A DNA stretch of 64,000 nt from JBDHAC01 sp039588215 (GCA_039588215.1 JBDHAD010000006.1:4971-68970), one strand, 5' to 3'. Counted from the stretch's first letter, positions 34,196 to 43,838 are shown. Made by a program: numbers and translations. The notes: generated by a model not told the origin, from the letters alone.

Positions 34196-36994
34196 TCACC
34201 CCGGCGGCTGGCGCATCACGCCCGGGATATCCTTGCGGCTCGGTAGCCAGGTAGCGGGTACCTTACGCATTCGGATGCGGGCATCGACGACGCAGATCCC
34301 GTCGCCCGGCTCGCGGACGATGACCGGATTCAGATCCATCTCCACGATCTCGGGGAGATGCTCCACTAGTGCCGATACTCGAAGGATGGCCTCCTGCACG
34401 GCCTCGACATCGCCTCGTGGGCTGCCCCGGTACCCCTCCAGCAATTTCGCGCCGCGTACCTCGCCGATCATGGTCACAGCGTCGCGGTCCGAGACGGGGT
34501 GGATGCGGAACGCCACGTCCCGCATCAGCTCCACGTAGATCCCGCCAATCCCGAACACGATGAGCGGCCCGAAGACCGGATCCTCCGTCATCCCGATGAT
34601 GACCTCGTGCCCGCCTTCGATGAACTGCTGAATCAGTGCGCCCTCTGCGTCCGGCGCGATCGCGGTGACCGCCCGGTATGCCTGGCGAACATCCCGGGCA
34701 CCGCGCACGTCCAGCGCCACGCCATCCACATCGGATTTGTGTACCACCGAGGGCGCGAGGACCTTGAGAGCCACGGATCCGCCGAGCTTTTCGGCGATGG
34801 CAGCGGCTTCATCGGGTGAGCGGGCGATCCCACCCCTGACGGTCGTGAGACCGAAGGCGCCCAGGACCTCGTTGACCGCATCCGGCTCCAACCAACCACC
34901 GTCTGGACCGAGCGCCTCCAGCGCAGCATCCACCACGGCGTGTGCCTTGGCCGACTCCACGTCCTCGAAGGTCACGTGCTCGCCTTCGGGACGATCGCGC
35001 CACTCCCCGTATTTCACCGCGGCGGCAAGGGCTCGCGCGGCGGGCTCCGGATAGGGGTACATGGGGATTCCACCCTGGCTGGACCCCTGTCCGCGAGGCA
35101 ATCCGCCGGACTGCATGATCACGCCCAGGAGCGTCTTGTCCTGGCCATTGGTCTCCGCCACGCTTCGTACCGCGTCGGCAACGTACTCGCCGCTGCCGAT
35201 CACGGTCGAAATGTAGATGACGATCACCGAGTCGACCTCGTCGCTGTTCAGGAGCGCACGCAGACACGCGGAGTACTGATCCGGCTTGGCCGAAGCGATC
35301 ATGTCCACGGGATTGGTCGTCGACGCTGCGGCCGGCAGCCACTGTCCCAGCTCGCTCTGGAGCTTCTTCGAAAACTCCGGTATCTCGAGCCCGTGCGCCG
35401 AGAGCGCGTCCGCACACAGGATCCCGAGGCCGCCGGCGTTGGTGAGCACCGCAACGCGTCGGCCCGCCGGAACCGGTTGGTGCGCCATGAGGGTCGCCAA
35501 GTCGAACATATCGGGGAGCGACTCGGCCCGGATCACGCCCGCGTCCTGGAACAACGCTTCGACCGCCACCTCCACGTTTGCCATGGATCCCGTGTGGCTG
35601 GCGGCGGCCCGGGCCCCGGCCGCGGATCGTCCCGATTTCACCGCGATGATGGGCTTCTTGCGGCCTACGCGGCGTGCCAGCCGTCCGAATCGGCGCGGGT
35701 TCCCGAACGACTCCAGATACAGGAGGATCACGTCGGTCGCCGGATCGTCCTCCCAGAACAGGAGGAGGTCGTTCCCACCCACGTCCCCTTTGTTGCCGAC
35801 CGACACGAACGACGAGATGCCGATCCCGAGCTCGGCGGCCTGCTGGATGATGGCCAGGCCGAGGGCGCCGCTCTGGCTCGACATGGCCACGTTGCCGTCG
35901 ATCGGGAAGATGGGACCGAACTGGCCGTTGAGGCGGACCTCCGGATCGGTGTTCACGAGACCCATACAGTTCGGACCCACCATGCGCATGCCCGCCGCGC
36001 GCACGGTCTCGACCAGTTCCCGCTCCAAGGCGCGGCCCTCTTCGCCCGTCTCGGCGAACCCGGCCGAGATCACCACGATGGCCTTCACGCCTGCGTCGGC
36101 GCATTCCTGGACGACGCCGATCACGTACTTGGCCGGCGTCACGATGAAGGCCAGGTCGACCTGCTCCGGCACCTCGCCGATGGTGGGGTACGCCCGCACG
36201 GAGCGAACCACACCCGCGCTCGGATTCACCGGGTACACGGGTCCGGCGAAGCCGGTGCCGAGGAGGTTGGCGAACAGTTGTCCCCCGATCGAAGAGGGGT
36301 CTCGGCTCGCCCCGATCACGGCCACCGATTTCGGTCGAAACAGTCCGCTCAACGAGGTCGAGATCGCCCACTTCTCGTGGTCCGCCTCTGCCCGGCGGGC
36401 GGCCTCGGTGTATTGGGTGGGGATCTCCAGCTCGAACACGCCCTCGCCCAGCTCGCGCCGTACGTCGTAACCGGAGTCGCGGAACACGCGAAGCATCCTC
36501 TCGTTCTCCGCCAGCACGAATGCCCGGAAGCGGGAGACGTCGTGCATACGTGCGTGGGCGGACAGGAGCCGGAGCAAGTGCGTCCCGATCCCGCGCCCCT
36601 GGTAGGCGTCCTCTACCAGGAATGCGACCTCGGCGACACCGCCGGTCGTGTGGGGCTCCGCCTCTTCAACGCCGGCGGGCTCCTCCTCCTCGATCAGGTC
36701 GTAGCCACCCACCGCGATCATCTCATCGTCGTGGATCGCCACGAAGGCCATGCGGCTCTCGTAGTCGACGTGCGTGAAGTAAGAGAGCTCCTCCTCCGTG
36801 AGCTCGGGCTTGACCGTGAAGAAGCGGAAATAGGAGCTCTCCGGGCTCACGCGCTTGATGAAGCGCGCCTCGAGCTCGGCGTCCTCGGGCCGTATCGGGC
36901 GTATGCGAACCACGGTCCCGTCTCGGAGCGCGACATCGACGTCGAACTCGCGCGGGTAACCGGGAGCTTCGGTCTCCATCTCTATCGTAGCCAC
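34196..36994 (-). CDS. GNAT acetyltransferase fused to ADP-forming acyl-CoA synthetase (Pat-like)
   Basis: 932 aa from GTG 36994, with GGGGAG six bases upstream. Residues 20-190 are a GNAT domain (acetyl-CoA loop Q-G-R-G-I-G at 132-137). Residues 215-470 are the CoA-binding and ligase modules of the ADP-forming acetyl-CoA synthetase, with H467 in A-S-H-T-G-S at the place of the phosphorylated catalytic His. Residues about 690-920 are the ATP-grasp module. In enterobacterial Pat this His is lost and the protein only acetylates lysines. Here it is kept, so both acyl-CoA formation and protein acetylation are possible. Single gene. Confidence 0.93.
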   Translation of the reverse strand: MATIEMETEAPGYPREFDVDVALRDGTVVRIRPIRPEDAELEARFIKRVSPESSYFRFFTVKPELTEEELSYFTHVDYESRMAFVAIHDDEMIAVGGYDLIEEEEPAGVEEAEPHTTGGVAEVAFLVEDAYQGRGIGTHLLRLLSAHARMHDVSRFRAFVLAENERMLRVFRDSGYDVRRELGEGVFELEIPTQYTEAARRAEADHEKWAISTSLSGLFRPKSVAVIGASRDPSSIGGQLFANLLGTGFAGPVYPVNPSAGVVRSVRAYPTIGEVPEQVDLAFIVTPAKYVIGVVQECADAGVKAIVVISAGFAETGEEGRALERELVETVRAAGMRMVGPNCMGLVNTDPEVRLNGQFGPIFPIDGNVAMSSQSGALGLAIIQQAAELGIGISSFVSVGNKGDVGGNDLLLFWEDDPATDVILLYLESFGNPRRFGRLARRVGRKKPIIAVKSGRSAAGARAAASHTGSMANVEVAVEALFQDAGVIRAESLPDMFDLATLMAHQPVPAGRRVAVLTNAGGLGILCADALSAHGLEIPEFSKKLQSELGQWLPAAASTTNPVDMIASAKPDQYSACLRALLNSDEVDSVIVIYISTVIGSGEYVADAVRSVAETNGQDKTLLGVIMQSGGLPRGQGSSQGGIPMYPYPEPAARALAAAVKYGEWRDRPEGEHVTFEDVESAKAHAVVDAALEALGPDGGWLEPDAVNEVLGAFGLTTVRGGIARSPDEAAAIAEKLGGSVALKVLAPSVVHKSDVDGVALDVRGARDVRQAYRAVTAIAPDAEGALIQQFIEGGHEVIIGMTEDPVFGPLIVFGIGGIYVELMRDVAFRIHPVSDRDAVTMIGEVRGAKLLEGYRGSPRGDVEAVQEAILRVSALVEHLPEIVEMDLNPVIVREPGDGICVVDARIRMRKVPATWLPSRKDIPGVMRQPPG

Positions 36995-37374
36995 GGGAAT
37001 CTCCCCGGGTCATGGCGCCCGGGACGATGCCTCGCCCGGACGCTCGGCGGTACGTTTCTTCAGTGGGCTCGAAGTGGCGCACGAGCCACCGTCACCCACC
37101 CAAGCTGCCGTGGTGTATGACCCCGATCAAGGTGCAATTTTCGTGCGCCCGACGAGGTGCACCGGGGCCTCTGAAAGGAGGACTCCAAAGCTGAGCGCGG
37201 CCGCCACCGACTGGGTCCCGAAGGCGTTGATGAGCCTGGCTCCGGAGGCGATCAAGAAGACCCAGTTGGGGCTCTTCGTGCCGCTTGCTCACCCAGAGCT
37301 CGGCGGGCACCTTGCCCCTCAGCTTGAGGATCTGGCCGCGTGCATAGAGCGCAATGCTGGAAGAGAGCAGAACA
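36995..37374. other. 380-base gap with possible decayed coding remnant
   Basis: No convincing gene. On the minus strand two short pieces in different frames look faintly protein-like: A-R-G-Q-I-L-K-L-R-G-K-V-P-A-E-L-W near 37343-37293, then W-V-F-L-I-A-S-G-A-R-L-I-N-A-F near 37266-37222. They could be a frameshifted remnant of a small membrane protein, but they could equally be chance. The region also holds the upstream area of the GNAT/ligase gene and of the DUF3788 gene. Confidence 0.3.
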
Positions 37375-37794
37375 ATGAGACAGCCCATTCTCAAAGATCC
37401 AGATCAGTATCCAACGGAATCAGTAATTCACTCACGCATTGGAGACGCCAAACCACTTTGGATCGCCTTTTTCGAGTACATCCATCAAACGCATCCGGAT
37501 TTTTCGCAGGAATGGAGATACTACAAAGACGGCAAGAACTGGCTCTTGAAGGTCGTCAGGAAATCAAAGACTGTGTTCTGGACGTCGATTGTAGAGGATG
37601 CGTTTCGAATCACCTTCTACTTTACCGACAAAGTGGAAGAAGCGATCAATGACGCTGACATTTCAGATGAATTGAAAGAGCAATTTGCGAATGGGAAGCG
37701 CTATGGGAAGCTGCGTGGGCTGACTATTACCTTTCGCGATAATATGGACATAGAGTACGCCAAAACGCTGATAGCGATTAGGCTCATGAGGTAA
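37375..37794 (+). CDS. DUF3788-type protein, low-GC insert
   Basis: 139 aa from ATG 37375, preceded by GGAAGAGAG; ATG 37354 is an alternative. No signal or membrane span. The pattern W-R-Y-Y-K-D-G-K-N-W-L-L-K-V near residue 45, T-V-F-W-T-S-I-V and F-T-D-K-V-E-E-A-I fits DUF3788, small cytoplasmic proteins of unknown function often found singly in accessory regions. Base composition drops visibly here (A/T-rich third positions, codons such as ATA and TTA-type contexts) compared with both flanks, suggesting recent horizontal gain. Confidence 0.85.
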   Translation: MRQPILKDPDQYPTESVIHSRIGDAKPLWIAFFEYIHQTHPDFSQEWRYYKDGKNWLLKVVRKSKTVFWTSIVEDAFRITFYFTDKVEEAINDADISDELKEQFANGKRYGKLRGLTITFRDNMDIEYAKTLIAIRLMR

Positions 37795-37879
37795 GCTGAA
37801 CGGCCCTATCTCGGCTGCTTTCCAAGCCTGGGGTCACCCGTGAAAACGGTCTGACGACTGCTGCTCTCTAGGATTCGGG

Positions 37880-38311
37880 TCAGCACTCCTCGCTCTCTAC
37901 CATGGGAGGTTGGCTCGCGGGTCCCAAGCCGATGGCCACGATCTCACCTTCCTCGTTCAGGACCCATCTGATCAGGAGAGCCTCTTCCATCCCGCTGAAG
38001 TTGGCGGTCCGCCAGTACTGACACTGACCGTTGCGCAGCTTCCAAGTCTCCTCGACGACCTCGACTTCGATCCCGCCCCGCTGGAGGATCGTCCCGCTGT
38101 ACTGCGCCCAGCGCTCCGGAGTCGAGAAATTCGCCTTTGCCGCCTGCGAGCTGTGCGCGATGAGGCTGTCGGCAGCACCATCGTAGAGCCACGCCGTGTA
38201 TTGCCGCGCGAGCGCGAGGCTGTCCACGGCCGCCGCCTCCTCCTGCGCGTGAGCGAAAGCAAGCGGTGCCAGCAGCAGCAGGCCTGTAGACAGTGCGATA
38301 CGTCGTGTCAT
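37880..38311 (-). CDS. Small exported protein, DUF3887/NTF2-like layout
   Basis: 143 aa from ATG 38311, with GGAGG ten bases upstream. Signal peptide to A-H-A-Q (about 23). The mature part starts with a helix (A-L-A-R-Q-Y-T-A-W-L-Y) and continues with strands ending L-I-R-W-V-L-N-E-E-G-E-I-V-A-I, an arrangement seen in NTF2-like and DUF3887 domains, where a helix-rich N-terminus is followed by a curved sheet. Two Cys (near 97 and the last residue) could pair. Function unknown. 114 bases after the DAACS gene region, same strand, probably separate. Confidence 0.75.
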   Translation of the reverse strand: MTRRIALSTGLLLLAPLAFAHAQEEAAAVDSLALARQYTAWLYDGAADSLIAHSSQAAKANFSTPERWAQYSGTILQRGGIEVEVVEETWKLRNGQCQYWRTANFSGMEEALLIRWVLNEEGEIVAIGLGPASQPPMVESEEC

Positions 38312-38425
38312 GGTCGGGTACCTCCGTGTAACGTCCGACGGGACTCCCCCTGGAGTCTCCGCGTGAACGACCTCACCCTATGATGGCGGCCAATGCGCGT
38401 GGTGTATTGAACGTTTGAAACCGGG

Positions 38426-39682
38426 TTAGCGACCGGACCGCGACAACACCACGGCAACCGTCATATCGGCCGTGACGTTGGCGGTCGTAATGAACATGTC
38501 GGGGATCATGTCGAGTGCGATGAGGATGCCGATCCCCTCGACCGGGAGCCCCAGTGAAAGGTATACCGGCGTCATGACGAACAAACCGCCACTCGGGATA
38601 CCGGGCGAGTAGAAGCTCAGCAACCCAATGGCGGCGGCGATCACGGCGATCTCGGCGGGGCCAAGCTCGATGCCATATAGCCGTGCGATGAAGTAGGTGC
38701 CCGTGGCCCGTACGATCGGTGACGAGAACTTGAAGATCGACACCGCGACCGGGAGCACCAACCCGGTGACTTTCGCTGGGAGAGCCAATACCTCGGTGGC
38801 CGCCAGCATCGCGGGCAGGGACGCGAGCGAGGATCGCGTGCTGAAGCCCACGACCTGGGCCGGCGCGTACGCGCGCAGCAGGCGTCCGAGCGGGATCCTG
38901 CCGGCGAGTGCGGTGAAGACGTACAGCGCCAGGATCGACACCACGACCAGCCCGCACGCGATGAGCACGAAATAGCCAAAGGCACCGACCGCGGCCGCAC
39001 CCATGCGCGCGGCGAGGGGCAGGACGAGCGCGAACACGCCGATCGGGGCGACGTCCAGGATCCAGCCGATCAACACGAACATCGAGTCCTTGACCGCCGC
39101 GAAGAAACGGAAAATGACGTCGCGCGCATCTTCACCGGTCCGGCTCAGCGCGAAGGCGAAGGCTGAGGTGAATACGATCAAGGGAAGCATGGCGGCATCC
39201 ACGGCCGCCTGGAACGGATTGGCAGGCACTAGATCCACCAGCCAGTCGCGAAACTGTGGCAGCTCCACGGCTGCGGGTGTGGGCTCCCCGGTGGTCGCAC
39301 GCAGCGATTCGGCCGTGGCCGGATCCAGATGCAGCAGGGTGAGCAGCGGAGGCGCAGCGAGCGCGGTGAACAGAGAGATCACCGCGACCATGAGGACGAA
39401 CAGCCCGATCGTGCGCGCGCCCACCGTCGCCACCGTGCGGCTCTCCCGCTCCCCCGCGATCGCGACCACCAGCAACGACACGACCAGCGGGACCACGGTC
39501 ATGCGGATCGCGTTCACCCACAGCGTGCCGACCGGCTCGACCCAGCCCGGGATCGAGCGCAGAAGACCGTCCTCCGCGAACGAGATGACGAGCCCGCCGG
39601 CCAGCCCAAGACCGAGCCCGATGAGGACGCGTGTGGTGAGTGACGTGCGGCGAAGCCAGCCGGGGGTGTCAGTCTTCGGCAC
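38426..39682 (-). CDS. DAACS-family dicarboxylate/amino acid:cation symporter
   Basis: 418 aa with about eight membrane helices and two re-entrant loops, from GTG 39682. Family motifs are clear: the N-terminal W-V-N-A-I-R-M-T-V-V-P-L helix near 55, the Ser-rich hairpin F-S-T-R-S-S-L-A-S-L-P near 283-293, and the late G-I-P-S-G-G-L-F and D-M-I-P-D-M-F-I-T-T-A-N-V-T-A-D regions that bind substrate and sodium. Likely imports glutamate, aspartate or C4-dicarboxylates with Na+ or H+. It follows the S10 peptidase by 48 bases on the same strand, so uptake of amino acids released by that peptidase is a reasonable guess. Confidence 0.93.
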   Translation of the reverse strand: MPKTDTPGWLRRTSLTTRVLIGLGLGLAGGLVISFAEDGLLRSIPGWVEPVGTLWVNAIRMTVVPLVVSLLVVAIAGERESRTVATVGARTIGLFVLMVAVISLFTALAAPPLLTLLHLDPATAESLRATTGEPTPAAVELPQFRDWLVDLVPANPFQAAVDAAMLPLIVFTSAFAFALSRTGEDARDVIFRFFAAVKDSMFVLIGWILDVAPIGVFALVLPLAARMGAAAVGAFGYFVLIACGLVVVSILALYVFTALAGRIPLGRLLRAYAPAQVVGFSTRSSLASLPAMLAATEVLALPAKVTGLVLPVAVSIFKFSSPIVRATGTYFIARLYGIELGPAEIAVIAAAIGLLSFYSPGIPSGGLFVMTPVYLSLGLPVEGIGILIALDMIPDMFITTANVTADMTVAVVLSRSGR

Positions 39683-39730
39683 TTAACCCATCGCGTCCAG
39701 GACGAGGCTCAAGCTCGACCGAGCACCCGA

Positions 39731-41284
39731 TTAGGGCACCAATGGGGGGCTCGAGGTCCGCCGGATGAAGGCGGCCAGCGTCTGCTTCCATTGCGGCAAG
39801 AGGCTTTGCTCCACGTACATCATGTGCCCGGCCGCGAAATCCGCCCGCTGGATGTTGTCGCGCAGATCGGGTGGCAGGCCCATCTGGTCCATCGTCCAAA
39901 CGGCGGCGAAATAGGGCGTCGCGAGATCGTAGATCCCGTTGACGAGCAGCACCTCCAGGTTGGGGTTTCTCCGAATCGCGGTCGCCAGATCCGGCGCTAC
40001 GTTGGGTGTCCCCGAGAACCCGAAGCCGCCTCCACCACCGCGCTCCCACTTCCACGGCCTCGCCATCCCGCTCGGGACGTACTCTCGGTCGCCGTCGTAC
40101 CCTAGCTCCCCGCGGACGTACGTGTTGAAGGCAGACGTGTAGGCCGAGCTGATCGCCGTGGATTGCGGGTCGTGCTCTGGTCTGGTCTCGAGAAGGTCGC
40201 CCGTGGGGCCGGTGAAGCGGGCGTCGAGTCGCCCCACGACGAGCCCCTGGTCGCGCAACAGCTCTTTCTCGAACTCGGGCGCCGACACGCGCAGGTCGGA
40301 CTTGTCCAGAAAGTCGCGGCTGAGACCCGTGTACTGGTGCATCTGGTCGATGACGCGGCTGCGCTGAGCCGGATCCACGGCACCACCCGCCAGCAGCGTC
40401 GTCGCATAGTCGGTGAGCGCCCACTCCTCGACCTCGGCCATGAACGCGTCGAGATCGGCCGGCGCCCCGCCCGGGAGCGCATCCAGATACGCGGCCGTGA
40501 CCGCGTACGCAGGGACGTTCACGATGTAGGGGATCTGTGCCCCGGGCGGGAACCGGATCGTGTTGAAGTCCAGCACGGCAGACACGAGCACGATGCCGTT
40601 CAAGTCAATGTTGGCGCCCTGCAGGTGCCGCGCGAGCACGGCCGATCGCGTCGTTCCGTAGCTCTCACCGAGTAGATACCGGGGGGAGTTCCAGCGCTCG
40701 TTCTCGCTCAGGAAGCGGCGGATGAACTGCGTCAGCGAGCGTGCGTCCTCGTCCAGCCCCCAGAAGTCTCCCCCTTCCGCCTCTCCCGCCGGCCGGCTGA
40801 ACCCGGTGCCGACCGGATCGATCATCACGATATCCGCCATGTCGAGGAGGGTGTACTCGTTGTCGACGAGCGGGTACGGGGGCGGCGCCTGCTGCCCGAC
40901 GTTCGGCGTCACCACGCGGCGCGGACCCATGATGCCCATGTGCAGCCAGAAGGACGCCGAGCCGGGTCCTCCATTGTACGCGAAGATGAGAGGTCGCTCG
41001 GAACGGTCAGGGACATTGGTCCGAGAGTACCCGGTGTAGAACAGCTCGGCGGTCACGTTCTCGGTATCGTCACGCAGGATGATGCTCCCGACCACGGCGT
41101 CGTACTCGATGGTCTCGCCGCCCATAACGATCGAGTGACGGCTGTCCCAACGAGACGGGGTCGGATCGGCCACGGACGCGCCCCCTGCGTTCGGCTCGCT
41201 GGCCGTCGGTGCTTGCTGCGCGACGACCTCGGCAGGCTGGACGAGGGAAAGGGCCAGGAGCGTGAGAGCGATCGACTTCCTCAT
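39731..41284 (-). CDS. Exported S10-family serine carboxypeptidase
   Basis: 517 aa from ATG 41284, with GGAGGAT just upstream, rather than the frame start at 41350. Signal peptide ends near V-V-A-Q (23). The S10 hallmarks are N-G-G-P-G-S-A-S near residue 103 (oxyanion region) and G-E-S-Y-G-T near 205 (nucleophile Ser); catalytic Asp lies in N-G-I-Y-D-L near 449 and His in A-G-H-M-M-Y near 484. Releases C-terminal residues from peptides in the periplasm or outside. First gene of a two-gene unit with the DAACS symporter. Confidence 0.93.
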   Translation of the reverse strand: MRKSIALTLLALSLVQPAEVVAQQAPTASEPNAGGASVADPTPSRWDSRHSIVMGGETIEYDAVVGSIILRDDTENVTAELFYTGYSRTNVPDRSERPLIFAYNGGPGSASFWLHMGIMGPRRVVTPNVGQQAPPPYPLVDNEYTLLDMADIVMIDPVGTGFSRPAGEAEGGDFWGLDEDARSLTQFIRRFLSENERWNSPRYLLGESYGTTRSAVLARHLQGANIDLNGIVLVSAVLDFNTIRFPPGAQIPYIVNVPAYAVTAAYLDALPGGAPADLDAFMAEVEEWALTDYATTLLAGGAVDPAQRSRVIDQMHQYTGLSRDFLDKSDLRVSAPEFEKELLRDQGLVVGRLDARFTGPTGDLLETRPEHDPQSTAISSAYTSAFNTYVRGELGYDGDREYVPSGMARPWKWERGGGGGFGFSGTPNVAPDLATAIRRNPNLEVLLVNGIYDLATPYFAAVWTMDQMGLPPDLRDNIQRADFAAGHMMYVEQSLLPQWKQTLAAFIRRTSSPPLVP

Positions 41285-41538
41285 GGATCCTCCGGAGACC
41301 TTCGAAGAGTGGGTACGTTCAGGTGCCAGCCCGGATGCAGAAGCGTCCAACGTCGTCTAACGGTCCTGCGGGATCAAGACGCGACGGCGGTCGACCCCGG
41401 GCGGCAACGGGTCGGCCACCCGCTGGGGAGGTACCCGTTCGCTCCTACCCGCCGATCACCGCAAGCTCTAGCTTTCTGAGACTTACCGGACGCGAATCGA
41501 ACCGACGCCTCGCTCCGCTCAGCTCCTGGAGGTGACGC

Positions 41539-43794
41539 GTGAACAACCCAGAGAGCCTTCCCGGAGGCGGGGCGTTCCGGCTTCTGAGAGATTGCGTCGT
41601 TCTTCTCACAATTGGCATCTCCACGGGTCTTGCTGGCTGCGCCGAGGAATCGGCGCGTGTCTGGCGTGGGCCCGGGACGATTCGGATGGCCGAGCGTCTT
41701 CAGCAAATCGCCGTCCAGGTGGAGCCGGAGACGCACCCGTACATGACATCCGCTCGGCTTGATTCGGTGGTGACTGTCGAGGCGCCGTCGGACTTCACCA
41801 ACCGGCTGAGGTTCAACGCGAGCATCGCGAGGGAGGCGCTCCACGTAGGCCGGACCGAAGAGGCGATCGCGCGGTTCGAGGAGCTGGTCACCGAGGTCGC
41901 CTCTCGCAGAGCCGAAGTCCCGTTGCCGTTGGCGGTCGCGATCGTCGAAGCGCTCGGCACCGCTCGTCTGAAACACTGGGAGCTGGAAAGTTGTGTGACC
42001 GGTCTCGCGACCCTGCCGTGCCTGTTTCCGATCGAAACGGATGGCCACCCATTGGACGCGGACATGGCCAGATCGGCCGCCACGGCTCACGAGTTCGTCT
42101 TGCGGGTCCAGCCCGATGACCTGGACGTGCGGTGGCTACTGAACCTGTCTTACATGATGCTCGGTGAGTACCCGGACGGTGTGCCGGAGGAGTTTCTGAT
42201 TCCCCCCGAGGCTTTGCGGGCCGAGTACGATGTGGGCCGGTTTCCCGACATCGCGCTCGAGTTGGGGCTGGATGTGGCGGGGCACCTCGGCGGAAGCATC
42301 ATGGACGACCTCGACGGCGATGGTGATCTGGACCTCGTTGCTTCCTCCTGGCACCTGAGTGACCAGCTCCGGCTCTTTCGCAATGACGCGGATGGGACGT
42401 TCCGCGATATCACGATAGAAGCCGGCCTGGAGGGCGTCGTCGGGGGCATCAACCTGGTGCAGGCCGACCACAACAACGACGGTTTCCTCGACATTTTCGT
42501 TCTGCGCGGAGCCTGGACGCCGCACGGCGAGCCCAACTCGCTGCTCCGGAATAACGGCGACGGCACTCTCGAGGACGTCACGGAACAGACGGGCCTGCTC
42601 TCCACCCACCCCACGCAAACCGCGAGCTGGGGCGACTACGACAACGACGGCTGGCTGGATCTGTACATCGGCAACGAGTCGGTGCGCGGTCCGCCCGTTC
42701 CGAACCAACTCTTCCACAACAATCAGGACGGGACCTTCACGGACGTGGCCCCAGAAGCCGGTGCCGCCGTGGTTGGATTCGTCAAGGCGGTGGTGTGGGG
42801 GGACATCGACAACGACGGGAGGCTCGACCTGTTCATTTCCCGTCTGCGCGAGCCGAATGTACTTCTGAGGAACGAAGGCCCTGACGCGAATGGCCGGTGG
42901 AGGTTCTCCGACGTGACCGCGGCCGCCGGCGTGGCGGAGCCGATCTCCAGTTTCCCTGCTTGGTTTTGGGATTACGACAACGACGGCTGGCTGGACATCT
43001 TCGTGTCGGACTACAGCGGTACAGCCGGCGACTTGGCCGCCGAGTACCTCGGCCTCCCGCACGGTGCGGAACTGCCGCGGCTCTACCGGAACGCCGGCGA
43101 CGGCACGTTCACTGATGTCACGGGGCAGGCGCGGCTCGAGAGGGTCCTGCTCACGATGGGCTCGAACTACGGCGACCTGGATAACGATGGCCACGAGGAT
43201 TTCTACGCGGGGACGGGTGAAGCCGCCTTCGCCGCGATCATGCCGAACCGGATGTTCCGGAACTCCGGCGGCGAGTTTTTCCAGGACGTGACCGAGTCGG
43301 GTGGCTTCGGCCACATCGGGAAAGGGCACGGCGTGAGTTTCGGCGATCTGGATCACGACGGTGATCAGGACGTTTATGCGACGATGGGCGGAGCCTACGA
43401 GGGAGACATCGCGCGGAACGTCCTGTTCGAGAATCCGGGGCATGGGAACCACTGGATCACGCTGCGGCTCGAAGGCACTCGCTCCAATCGTTCCGCGATC
43501 GGCGCCCGCGTGAGAGTCCTCGTGCGGACGGAAGAGGGGTTGCGGGAGCTACACCGGACGGTGAGCAGTGGCGGCACGTTCGGCGCGAACAGCCTGCAGC
43601 AGGAGATCGGCCTGGGCCAGGCCATGGCCGTCGAGTCCGTGGAGATCACCTGGCCGGCCACGGGGTCGACCGACAGGTTCACCGGTGTCGAGCTGGATCG
43701 GGTCTACAGGGTGCGAGAGGGGGACGGCTCGTTGACGCCCATCACGGTCACACCGTTCCGCCTGTCCCGGACAGGCGGAGGCGCCGACCCCTAA
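41539..43794 (+). CDS. CRTAC1-type FG-GAP/VCBS protein with C-terminal ASPIC/UnbV domain, lipoprotein
   Basis: 751 aa from GTG 41539, with GGAGGTG six bases upstream. Lipoprotein-like leader (L-A-G-C at about 31-34). A helical region (60-210) is followed by seven or more FG-GAP repeats carrying Ca-binding D-x-D-x-D-G or D-x-N-x-D-G loops (from about 255), and an ASPIC/UnbV domain at about 635-730. Members are surface-exposed and of unknown role, perhaps adhesion or carbohydrate/protein binding. Convergent with the larger related protein at 43826. Confidence 0.92.
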   Translation: MNNPESLPGGGAFRLLRDCVVLLTIGISTGLAGCAEESARVWRGPGTIRMAERLQQIAVQVEPETHPYMTSARLDSVVTVEAPSDFTNRLRFNASIAREALHVGRTEEAIARFEELVTEVASRRAEVPLPLAVAIVEALGTARLKHWELESCVTGLATLPCLFPIETDGHPLDADMARSAATAHEFVLRVQPDDLDVRWLLNLSYMMLGEYPDGVPEEFLIPPEALRAEYDVGRFPDIALELGLDVAGHLGGSIMDDLDGDGDLDLVASSWHLSDQLRLFRNDADGTFRDITIEAGLEGVVGGINLVQADHNNDGFLDIFVLRGAWTPHGEPNSLLRNNGDGTLEDVTEQTGLLSTHPTQTASWGDYDNDGWLDLYIGNESVRGPPVPNQLFHNNQDGTFTDVAPEAGAAVVGFVKAVVWGDIDNDGRLDLFISRLREPNVLLRNEGPDANGRWRFSDVTAAAGVAEPISSFPAWFWDYDNDGWLDIFVSDYSGTAGDLAAEYLGLPHGAELPRLYRNAGDGTFTDVTGQARLERVLLTMGSNYGDLDNDGHEDFYAGTGEAAFAAIMPNRMFRNSGGEFFQDVTESGGFGHIGKGHGVSFGDLDHDGDQDVYATMGGAYEGDIARNVLFENPGHGNHWITLRLEGTRSNRSAIGARVRVLVRTEEGLRELHRTVSSGGTFGANSLQQEIGLGQAMAVESVEITWPATGSTDRFTGVELDRVYRVREGDGSLTPITVTPFRLSRTGGGADP
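43757..43779. terminator. 10-bp hairpin at the convergent gene ends
   Basis: TCCGCCTGTC at 43757-43766 pairs with GACAGGCGGA at 43770-43779 across a 3-base loop. It lies inside the last codons of the plus-strand FG-GAP gene, a few bases before its stop and close to the end of the opposing gene, so it may terminate both. No T-tract. Confidence 0.5.
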
Positions 43795-43838
43795 GCGGCT
43801 ATCACCGCGCCGGCTTAGGCGGCTATCACCGCCCCGGC
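43792..43838. repeat. Direct repeat duplicating a two-strand gene end
   Basis: Two 23-bp copies 24 bases apart (43792-43814 and 43816-43838) differ at only two positions. Each begins with a plus-strand stop triplet (TAA, then TAG), and each contains a minus-strand TGA (43804-43802 and 43828-43826). The plus gene stops in copy 1 and the minus gene stops in copy 2. Confidence 0.85.

Noticed and set aside
34940..37120. 726-codon plus-strand open frame
   Set aside because: Antisense shadow of the GNAT/ligase gene; no domain pattern, unusual His/Arg/Gly richness.
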